A stretch of 64,000 bases of DNA from NCBI RefSeq assembly GCF_014158035.1, contig NZ_JACFXW010000001.1:2294001-2358000 (forward strand). The letters are read 5' to 3'. A program made the translations under genes and the position numbers. Source of the DNA: Rhizobium sp. G21. Lineage in GTDB: Bacteria > Pseudomonadota > Alphaproteobacteria > Rhizobiales > Rhizobiaceae. Positions 8,521 to 17,561 of the stretch are shown here, piece by piece. Below the pieces are notes generated by a model that did no database searches, had not been told where the DNA came from, and saw nothing but the letters and a program-made list of their open reading frames with translations. Position 1 is the stretch's first letter, and the number at the start of each line of letters is the position of its first letter.

Positions 8521-9056
8521 TTACTTCGGCGCCAGCACCATCATCATCTGGCGTCCTTCGAGCTTCGGCTCGGCTTCGACCTTGGCGATCGCCTGCGTAT
8601 CGTCGCGGACCTGGTGCAGAAGCTTCATGCCGAGCTCCATATGGGCCATTTCGCGGCCGCGGAACTTCAGCGTCACCTTGACCTTGTCGCCCTCTTCGAA
8701 GAACCGCTGGATCGCGCGCATCTTCACCTCATAGTCATGGGTGTCGATGTTCGGACGCATCTTGATCTCCTTGATCTCGATGATCTTCTGCTTCTTGCGG
8801 GCTTCGGCGGCCTTTTTCTGGGTCGCGTATTTGAGCTTGCCGAGGTCGAGAATCTTGCAGACTGGCGGCTCGTTGTTGGGAGAGATCTCAACCAGGTCCA
8901 GTCCAGCCTCTTCCGCAAGCGCGAGCGCCTGGTCGGTCGGCACCACGCCGCGGTTCTGCCCTTCGGCGTCGATCAACTGCACACGGGGACCCGGATTTCA
9001 CGGTTGGCGCGCGGGCCGTCTCTGGTGGGGCCTTCCGCCTTAAAAGGTCTGCGAAT
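8521..9056 (-). CDS. infC: Translation initiation factor IF-3, AUU start, frameshifted
   Basis: IF-3 binds the 30S subunit, prevents premature 50S joining and checks the start codon. The C-terminal domain ([19 protein letters not shown] and [10 protein letters not shown]) and N-terminal domain ([19 protein letters not shown]) are intact. They lie in two frames separated at GGGG 8985-8988, where one added base gives [14 protein letters not shown]. The repaired gene encodes 178 residues, normal for IF-3. The start is ATT at 9056-9054, with GGAG nine bases before it and an in-frame TAA eight codons upstream. No ATG, GTG or TTG is available in between. An AUU start is the known self-regulating start of infC in enterobacteria. 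Confidence 0.9.
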
Positions 9057-9227
9057 GGTCGTGTTCTCCTGAGTGATTTACAAGTGGGGCACTATCTGCC
9101 ATCAGCGGTCGCTGAAAGCAATCGCCAAATCGGCTGAGGGGTTGCTCCATAGCATGATTTTTCCGATAAATCACCCCCTCCGACACGGTCGATTGCACCT
9201 GCTTGCATCAATAGCGGAGGACGGGCG

Positions 9228-10018
9228 ATGAATGACGGACGCCAGCGCCAGAACCATGAAATCACGATAGCGGGCCGCCGGCTTGCCGCAGTGTTGACCC
9301 CGGGCGGAGCCGGCGAGGATCTGACCGTGGTCTGGCTCGGCGGCTATCGTTCGGACATGACGGGCACGAAGGCGGTGGCGCTCGAAGCCTATATGGACAC
9401 GCTCGGCCCAGCTTTTTGCGGTTCGACTATTCGGGCCACGGCGTCTCCAGCGGCCACTACACGGACGGAACCATCTCGGTCTGGCTCGAAGACGCGATCG
9501 CCGTCATCGACGCTCTGGCGGGCAACGGCCGGTTGTTGCTGGTCGGCAGCTCCATGGGCGGCTGGATCGCCTTCCGTCTCGCGCAGATCCTGCGGCAGCG
9601 CGGCGAGGCCGAGCGGCTGGCCGGCATGGTGCTGATCGCGCCCGCCCCGGATTTCACCAGCGAACTCATCGAGCCCAATCTCACCGACGCCGAACGCGCC
9701 GCATTGACGGAGAAAGGCTATTTCGAAGAGCCTTCCGACTACTCCCAGGAGCCTAACCGCTTTACCGCCGCGCTCATCGAGGATGGCCGAGAGAACCGCG
9801 TCATGAGTGGGCTGATCGAAACCGGCTGCCGCGTCCATATTCTTCAGGGCATGAACGATCCGGATGTTCCTTATCAGCATGCGCTGAAAATCATGGAGCG
9901 CATCGTGGCCGACGATGCGATTCTGACCCTCGTTCACGATGGCGACCACAGGCTGTCGCGGCCGGAAGACATCGAACGGATGCTCGCGGCTGTGTCGCAC
10001 ATGTCACAAAAGGGTTAA
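9228..10018 (+). CDS. Alpha/beta hydrolase, frameshifted
   Basis: A serine hydrolase of about 263 residues. It has the oxyanion strand VVWLGGYRSDMTGTKA, the DYSGHGVSSG loop, the nucleophile elbow LLVGSSMGGW, the acid in QGMNDPDVPYQHA and the catalytic His in VHDGDHRLSRPED. The frame changes at TTTTT 9413-9417, where a sixth T gives LGPAFLRFDYSGHG. It is divergent from infC, a neighbour arrangement also seen in other rhizobia as far as I recall. The start ATG 9228 has GGAGG ten bases upstream. The substrate is unknown; similarity is to the carboxylesterase/palmitoyl-thioesterase (ABHD10-like) group. Confidence 0.8.
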
Positions 10019-10131
10019 AAACCATCGCACGCATTAACCATGTTGAACAAACAACATGGTTAATGGTTCCTTAAGAATTGACTTGCCCGGCCGATTTCCC
10101 GTTTACTCCCTGTTAACGAAGACAGGGGCGC

Positions 10132-10736
10132 ATGATGGCGGGACTTCTGACAAAGCTGGCGATGGCTGCCTTGGCGTTCGCCGCCCTACACGGCGCGGCA
10201 AACGCCGCCTCACGCATCATGCAGGTCGGCGCCGTAACGTCGCAACCGATCGGTCATTACGAGTTCTGCCAGACCCACCGCAGCGAATGCGCGGTGAAGT
10301 CCCCGAGTTCCGTCGCTCCCAAGGTCACCGAATTCGGCTGGAAGGTCGTTTCCGAGATCAATGCCGAGGTGAACAGCTCCATCGAGCCTGTGACGGATAT
10401 CGAGCTGTATGGCCGCGACGAAGTCTGGGCTTACCCGACTACCGCCGGCGACTGCGAAGATTTCGCGCTGTTGAAGCGCAAGATGCTGATGCAACGGGGT
10501 TTCTCCCCGCCGATCTGCTGATGACCGTCGTGCGCAAGCCTGACGGCGAAGGACACGCCGTCCTGACGCTGCGGACATCGGAAGGCGACTTCGTGCTCGA
10601 CAATCTCGAGCCCGACGTGAAGCTGTGGTCCGATACCCATTATCGCTTCCTCAAGCGCCAGGCGTCGTTCGACACCGGCCGCTGGGTGACAATCGAGAAT
10701 TCCGACGAAGTGCTGGTCGGCGCCGTCGAACAATAA
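10132..10736 (+). CDS. Periplasmic transglutaminase-like cysteine proteinase (BTLCP, LapG-like), frameshifted
   Basis: About 201 residues after repair. A signal peptide ends near GAANA, then comes a peptidase C93 domain with the catalytic Cys in TTAGDCEDFALLKR, His in GEGHAVLTLRT and Asp in FVLDNLEPDV. The frame breaks at CCCC 10505-10508; one more C restores RGFSPADLLMTVVRK. In pseudomonads the relative LapG clips the adhesin LapA under c-di-GMP control by LapD. No LapA or LapD partner is seen here, so the substrate is unknown. It is followed by a clear terminator. Confidence 0.82.
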
Positions 10737-10761
10737 TCACCTATTCTGCTCGCGCAGATTT

Positions 10762-10790
10762 GGCGTCGCCTGAAAGGGCGGCGCCTTTTT
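10762..10790 (+). terminator. Rho-independent terminator
   Basis: GGCGTCGCC (10762-10770) pairs with GGCGGCGCC (10777-10785), with one G-T wobble, across a short GAAA-containing loop. TTTTT follows. It ends the cysteine proteinase transcript. Confidence 0.85.
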
Positions 10791-10830
10791 CATTGCCGGC
10801 GATGGATCGCCGGCAGTGTTTTCCAAATGA

Positions 10831-11595
10831 TCAATCAAGCTTCTCATGGGCGTCCGGCTGGCCGAGAAGCCAATAGCCCGAAGCCTTGATCCAGGCCAAC
10901 GGATAGCCTGCGCTCTCGACGAGATGCGTGCGGACCGCCCGGGCGACGGAGGCTTCGGCGGCGATCCAGACATAGGTTCCCGGCGCGACGACGATGCCCT
11001 CCAACGCCCCCAGCAGCCGCTGGGCGCTGGCGGCGTCTTCGGCGGGCCGATAGACCCAGGTGAGCGCCACATCGGCCCGGCTGTCGAAAACCTGTAGTTC
11101 GCCCGGCCCCGTCACCGCTACATAGGCGGTGATCTCGACATCGGCGCCGGCTTCTTCGATGCGTCGTCCGATGGCCGGCAGCGCCGTCTCGTCGCCGATC
11201 AGCAGGAAGCGCTTGATCTCGGGCGACAGGACCAGCGAACCACGCGGGCCACCCACGGTCAGCGGATCTCCCGGCTTGGCCGAGAGAGCCCAAGCGGTGG
11301 CCGGACCGGCCTCATGGAGCGCGAAATCGAGAACGAGTTCGCAAGCGTCGCGATTGAAGCGGCGCGGCGTGTAATCGCGCATCTGCGGCTGGCCATCCAC
11401 GCCGTCGATAAATATCTTGACGTGATCATCGGGGGCGGCGCTCGGAAAGTCCGCGAGATCGGGGCCGGTCAGTGTGATGCGCAGCATGTTCGGCGTGACG
11501 CGCTCCACCGTGGAGACGGCCAGAGAGCGACGCTTGAGATTGTGGCGCATGCGCTCCGCCTTGGGAGCGTCCGGATAAATCGTTTGGGATGTCAT
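10831..11595 (-). CDS. Siderophore-interacting protein (FAD-dependent ferric-siderophore reductase)
   Basis: A 254-residue ViuB/YqjH-type flavoprotein. The N-terminal FAD-binding barrel carries MRDYTPRRFN and the second domain has FLLIGDETALPAIGRRIEE, followed by VWIAAEASVARAVRTHL. It reduces ferric siderophores in the cytoplasm with NAD(P)H to release iron. It stands alone, downstream of mbfA on the same strand. An inverted repeat at 11719-11741 lies in the 166-base gap upstream. Confidence 0.88.
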   Translation of the reverse strand: MTSQTIYPDAPKAERMRHNLKRRSLAVSTVERVTPNMLRITLTGPDLADFPSAAPDDHVKIFIDGVDGQPQMRDYTPRRFNRDACELVLDFALHEAGPATAWALSAKPGDPLTVGGPRGSLVLSPEIKRFLLIGDETALPAIGRRIEEAGADVEITAYVAVTGPGELQVFDSRADVALTWVYRPAEDAASAQRLLGALEGIVVAPGTYVWIAAEASVARAVRTHLVESAGYPLAWIKASGYWLLGQPDAHEKLD

Positions 11596-11718
11596 ATCTG
11601 TCCTTTCGGTGCCGTAAGGACCTGAAACGCGCGAGCGCGCAAATCCGCCAGGCGTGTCCCGCGGTCCTTTGCGCGTTGAGTGACGTTAACGCTTACGTGG
11701 CGAAAAGAACGCCAAATG

Positions 11719-11741
11719 AAGTGGACATAATGCATCCACTT
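11719..11741. repeat. Inverted repeat between mbfA and the siderophore-reductase gene
   Basis: AAGTGGA (11719-11725) and TCCACTT (11735-11741) are perfect 7-bp arms around nine bases. No T-run follows on either strand, so an operator for the siderophore-reductase gene is as likely as a terminator of mbfA. Confidence 0.4.
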
Positions 11742-11761
11742 TGCATCGGCAAGATCATTGG

Positions 11762-12745
11762 TCAGGCGTTTCCGATCAAAATACCGGCCGCCAGCACGAG
11801 GCCGCCGCCGAGAACCACCTGAAGAACGGCGCGGAAGAACGGCGTTTCCATGTAACGGTTCTGGATGAAGGCGATGGCCCAGAGTTCGACGAAGACGACG
11901 GCGATGGCGATCGCGGTCGCGGTGGCGAAATGCGGAATGAGATAGGGCAACGCGTGGCCGAGGCCGCCGAGCGCGGTCATGACGCCTGAAGCCAGACCGC
12001 GCTTCCAAGGGGAGCCGCGACCGGATATGACGCCGTCGTCATGGGCGGCTTCCGTAAAGCCCATGGAGATGCCGGCGCCCACGGAGGCGGAGAGGCCGAC
12101 GAGGAATGTCTGGGTCGTGTCGCCGGTCGCAAAGGCGGCTGCGAAGATCGGGGCGAGAGTCGAGACCGAACCGTCCATGAGCCCTGCAAGGCCGGGCTGG
12201 ACCCAGGTCAGCACGAATTGCCGATGCGCCGTCTCCGCCTCCTCTTCCCTGGCGTCCTCGGAAAGATGAGTTTCGCCGAGACGGCGGGCGAGGCTTTCAT
12301 GCGATTTTTCAGCCAGAGCCAGATCGCCCAGAAGCTTTCGGGTTTCGGCGTCGGTCGCGCGAGCCGCCGCCTCGAGATAGAAACGATGAGCTGAGACTTC
12401 CATGGCTTCAGCCTGCCGGCGCGCCTCGCCGATCGGCAGTTGCGCGATCAGCCAGTCCGGCTTGCGCTCGGGAAATTCGCGCACATGCTCGCGCCGCACC
12501 AGCGGAATACGCGGACCGAATCGCGCGACGTGACGATCGATCAACAACTGGCGGTGATGGCTCTCCTCCTCCGCCATTTCCTCGAAGACTTTGGCCGAAT
12601 GCGGATAGTCGTGGCGCAGCGCATCGGCGTAGGCGAGGTAGATGCGTCCGTCATCCTCTTCATTGGCGATGGCGAGGGCGAGCACTTCCTGCTCTGAGAG
12701 TGACGCGAGGGGACGTTTGCGGGAGCGGAAGAAGGAATTGAGCAT
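11762..12745 (-). CDS. mbfA: Membrane-bound ferritin / iron exporter MbfA (Er-VIT1 family)
   Basis: A 327-residue fusion. An N-terminal erythrin-type ferritin-like domain (about residues 18-160) carries carboxylate/His metal ligands, as in FEEMAEEESHHRQLLIDRH and LALAEKSHESLARRLG. A C-terminal VIT1/CCC1 membrane domain follows (about 175-327, with GLMDGSVSTLAPIFA and several hydrophobic segments). In Agrobacterium and Bradyrhizobium, MbfA exports iron and protects against iron and peroxide stress, and it is repressed by Irr at low iron. The expected Irr box lies 10 bases upstream of the ATG, and an AGAGG ribosome site lies between them. Confidence 0.92.
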   Translation of the reverse strand: MLNSFFRSRKRPLASLSEQEVLALAIANEEDDGRIYLAYADALRHDYPHSAKVFEEMAEEESHHRQLLIDRHVARFGPRIPLVRREHVREFPERKPDWLIAQLPIGEARRQAEAMEVSAHRFYLEAAARATDAETRKLLGDLALAEKSHESLARRLGETHLSEDAREEEAETAHRQFVLTWVQPGLAGLMDGSVSTLAPIFAAAFATGDTTQTFLVGLSASVGAGISMGFTEAAHDDGVISGRGSPWKRGLASGVMTALGGLGHALPYLIPHFATATAIAIAVVFVELWAIAFIQNRYMETPFFRAVLQVVLGGGLVLAAGILIGNA

Positions 12746-12754
12746 GACGACCTC

Positions 12755-12771
12755 TTTAGAATAATTCTAAT
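12755..12771. promoter_or_regulatory. Irr-binding ICE-type box in the mbfA promoter
   Basis: TTTAGAATAATTCTAAT is a near-perfect palindrome matching the iron-control element TTTAGAA-N3-TTCTAAA of rhizobial Irr, with one end base different. A second perfect palindrome, AATCTATAGATT, overlaps it at 12769-12780 and contains a TATAGA that can serve as -10 for the minus strand. The box would then cover the transcription start, consistent with repression. Confidence 0.8.
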
Positions 12772-12854
12772 CTATAGATTGGCCGACGGCTGGTCAATCC
12801 GTGGCGCATGTCGGCGAATGCGGCTATAGAGCGCGGAGGGTAAAGGAGCACGAC

Positions 12855-14258
12855 ATGGACAAGGACGACTTCAAGCGCTGGTCGCGAAGAGCCGCCGATT
12901 GGGGCGCAGATTACAGGGCGAGCCTGGGCGAACGGCCGGTGCGGGCGCAAACCAGGCCCGGCGACATCGCAGCGGAAATCGCGCTTTCCCCGCCGGAGGA
13001 TGGCGAGGCCATGGAGGCGATCTTCGCGGATTTCGAGCGGATTATCGTCCCCGGCATGACGCATTGGCAGCATCCGCGCTTTTTCGCCTATTTCCCGGCC
13101 AATGCGGCCCCTGTCTCGGTGGTGGCGGAATATCTGGTCTCGGCCATGGCGGCGCAATGCATGCTGTGGCAAACGTCCCCCGCCGCGACCGAACTCGAAA
13201 CCTGCGTCATCGACTGGATGCGCCAGGCGCTCGGCCTGCCCGAAGGCTTTTCCGGCGTGATCCAGGATTCCGCTTCCTCCGCGACGCTCGCAGCCGTGCT
13301 GACCATGCGGGAACGCGCACTCGGCTGGACCGGCAACAAACAGGGACTGGCGGGTCAGAATGCCGTGCGGGTCTACGCCTCCAGCCAGGTTCACACCTCC
13401 ATCGACCGGGCGATCTGGATCTCCGGCGTCGGCGAAGCCAACCTGGTTCGCATTCCCGTCACCGGCTCACTTTACGGCATGGATCCCGCTGTGCTCGAAG
13501 CGCGGATCGTCGAGGACAAGGCTGCAGGCTTCCTGCCCGCCGGCGTGATCGCCTGCACGGGCGGAACCTCGATCGGCGCCTGCGATCCGATCGGCGAAGT
13601 GGCCGCCATTGCGCAACGGCATGACCTCTATCTGCATGTCGACGCCGCCTGGGCGGGTTCGGCGATGATCTGCCCGGACTATCGCACGCTATGGACCGGA
13701 ATCGAGGCTGCCGATTCGATCGTCTTCAACCCGCATAAATGGCTCGGCGCGCAATTCGACTGCTCGATTCAGTTCCTGCGCCGACCGGAAGACCAGGTTC
13801 GGACGCTGGCCATCCAGCCGGAATATCTGAAGACGCATGGCGCCGACGGGATCCTCAATTATTCCGAATGGACCGTGCCGCTCGGGAGGCGATTCCGGGC
13901 GCTGAAGCTGTGGTTCCTGTTGCGCCACTACGGCCTGACGGGCCTGCGCGCGATCATCGCCAATCACGTGACCTGGGCGGAAAGCCTTGCGCGGCGGCTG
14001 GGGGCGGAAGCGGATTTCGAGCTGGTCAGCCAACCGATCCTGTCGCTGTTTTCCTTCCGGCACACAGGCGGCGCGGACTCTGACGCGCACAATATCGCGC
14101 TGGTCAACGCCATCAACGCCGATGGCCGCATCTATCTCACCCAGACACGCGTCGATGGCCGCATCGCCATCCGTTTCCAGGCCGGGAGCTTCGACACGAC
14201 CGAGGCGGACATCGACATGGCCTTCGCGGTGATCACCGAAATCGCTCGCAGGCTTTGA
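12855..14258 (+). CDS. PLP-dependent amino acid decarboxylase (aromatic-L-amino-acid decarboxylase family)
   Basis: A 467-residue group II decarboxylase. The PLP lysine is in FNPHKWLGAQFD, the cofactor aspartate is in YLHVDAAWAGSAM, and the N-terminal MTHWQHPRFFAYFPAN segment is typical of tyrosine, tryptophan and DOPA decarboxylases. It removes CO2 from an aromatic amino acid to give an amine; the precise substrate is not readable. The start ATG 12855 has AAAGGAG seven bases upstream. It is divergent from mbfA across 109 bases and convergent with the diguanylate cyclase gene, with 3 bases between the stops. Confidence 0.88.
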   Translation: MDKDDFKRWSRRAADWGADYRASLGERPVRAQTRPGDIAAEIALSPPEDGEAMEAIFADFERIIVPGMTHWQHPRFFAYFPANAAPVSVVAEYLVSAMAAQCMLWQTSPAATELETCVIDWMRQALGLPEGFSGVIQDSASSATLAAVLTMRERALGWTGNKQGLAGQNAVRVYASSQVHTSIDRAIWISGVGEANLVRIPVTGSLYGMDPAVLEARIVEDKAAGFLPAGVIACTGGTSIGACDPIGEVAAIAQRHDLYLHVDAAWAGSAMICPDYRTLWTGIEAADSIVFNPHKWLGAQFDCSIQFLRRPEDQVRTLAIQPEYLKTHGADGILNYSEWTVPLGRRFRALKLWFLLRHYGLTGLRAIIANHVTWAESLARRLGAEADFELVSQPILSLFSFRHTGGADSDAHNIALVNAINADGRIYLTQTRVDGRIAIRFQAGSFDTTEADIDMAFAVITEIARRL

Positions 14259-14261
14259 ACA

Positions 14262-15459
14262 TCAACCAGCCAGCAGTTCGTATTCCGCCGCCGACGGCGC
14301 CACGGTGACGAAGGACACGGCGTTGCGACCGCCGCGCTTGGCGTCGTAAAGCGCGGCGTCGGCGGCGCGGACGAGGTCTTCGAGATCGGCCATGCCTCGC
14401 GGCGCGGCCGACACGCCGAAACTCGCAGTCACGACGCCGCCCTCGACGAGTCCATGATGCGGAATCGCCAGGGCCTCGATTGTCCCACGCAGCCTTTCGG
14501 CCCGCGAGCAGCGCCGTTTGCGCATCGCATCCCGGCAGAAGCACCAGAAGTTCCTCGCCGCCGAATCGGAAGGCTGCGCCCATTTCGCTCATCTCCTCCG
14601 CCACGCAGGCGCTGACCCGGCGAATGCAGGCGTCGCCTTCGACATGGCCGTGCACATCGTTGTAGAGCTTGAAATGATCGATATCGAGCATGACGACGGC
14701 CACCGGCGCGTTCGCAGCGCCTTCCCAGACGGATTTGGAAATCCGGTTCAGCGACCGCCGGTTATAGAGACCCGTCAACTCGTCCCGCTCGGATTGCTGT
14801 AACAATTCCGCCTGCAGCATTTCGCCGCGCAAGCGGTTCAGGAAATTCAGCCGGTCCTTGCGCTCCATGAAATAGGCGCTGAGCGCCAGGAAGATCGCCA
14901 GCGTCACGAAGAATGTGACCACGCCGGAATAGGCGACCGCATCCAGCGAGCCATTCATCTGGATCAGCGTGAAATGCACGATGCAGAGCGTTGCGAGGCC
15001 GATGACGATGGCCGGGAACCGCGGCTGCAGCGCGATCACGAAAAACAGCAGCGTGGCGATATTGCCGTTCTGATAGACGAAGAAATAGGGGCTCTGGCTC
15101 GTGACGCTCGCCGCCATGGGCAGGAAGCCGCCCAGTACGCAAACGGAAATGGCGAGCAGATCGTAACTGAGCGCCGTGGGTCGCCGTTTCACCAGCCAGA
15201 CGGCGATGAAGGCGTAGGGCGTGAAAATGCAGAACCTGACGAAAGCCAATTGCGGAAAAACGTCCTGCATCATGGTGACGTCGCCGAAATACACGAGATC
15301 GTAGATGAAGGTGCCGACAAAGGCCCAGCACAGGGCCAGTCTGATGCGCGCCTCGGCGAATTCCCGGCCATAGGCGCGCTCGAGCGCGTCCGCAAAGCGC
15401 AACCAGCGAAATCCGCCGGCCAGTTCATGATCAATCTGATCCAGTGTCGCGACGGTCAT
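14262..15459 (-). CDS. Membrane-anchored diguanylate cyclase (GGDEF), frameshifted
   Basis: About 398 residues after repair. There are roughly six membrane segments in residues 45-205, a short coiled linker, and a GGDEF domain from RDELTGLYNRRSLNRI through MLDIDHFKLYNDVHGH to the active-site FRFGGEELLVLLPG (GGEEL, an accepted active variant). The end (TASFGVSAAPRGMADLEDLVRAADAAL, from about residue 340) lies in another frame. Removing one base from CCC 14501-14503 gives ALLAAERLRGTIEA. It makes c-di-GMP from two GTP at the inner membrane. The ATG at 15459 was chosen; an in-frame start 48 bases upstream is possible. Confidence 0.82.
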
Positions 15460-15601
15460 CGTCGAGTCCCCAAGTTGTGGAGCATACTCAACGCAAGGTA
15501 ATGTCAAAAGTTAAAGAGAACCTAAATTTCTTCGGGTTCCCTCAGAATTTTCGCTTTGTTTTCCGCGTTTTGCCGCAGAGACTCGCGACATGTGGACGAG
15601 A

Positions 15602-17434
<1,833 letters not shown>

Positions 17435-17512
17435 ACAATGGAACGCCTAAAAATGTAAAGGTTCTTACCGCTGAAAGGCGGCATTTCCGGCGCTTGCGCT
17501 TGAGGAAACGAC

Positions 17513-17541
17513 AAAGCCCCCGCCCTTTCGAGCGGAGGCTT
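17513..17541 (-). terminator. Terminator after the aldehyde dehydrogenase gene
   Basis: Minus-strand AAGCCTCCGC pairs with GGCGGGGGCTT (one G-T wobble) around TCGAAAG, followed by a T-rich stretch (TTTGTCGTTT). It lies 21 bases beyond the stop of the deoR-deoC-aldehyde dehydrogenase operon. Confidence 0.6.
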
Positions 17542-17561
17542 CCTCAGAGTGGAACCCCAAC

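Noticed and set aside
8521..9056. infC as a pseudogene, with a shorter IF-3 starting at GTG near 8982.
   Set aside because: IF-3 is essential, the N-terminal residues are intact upstream in the next frame, and a one-base repair restores normal length.
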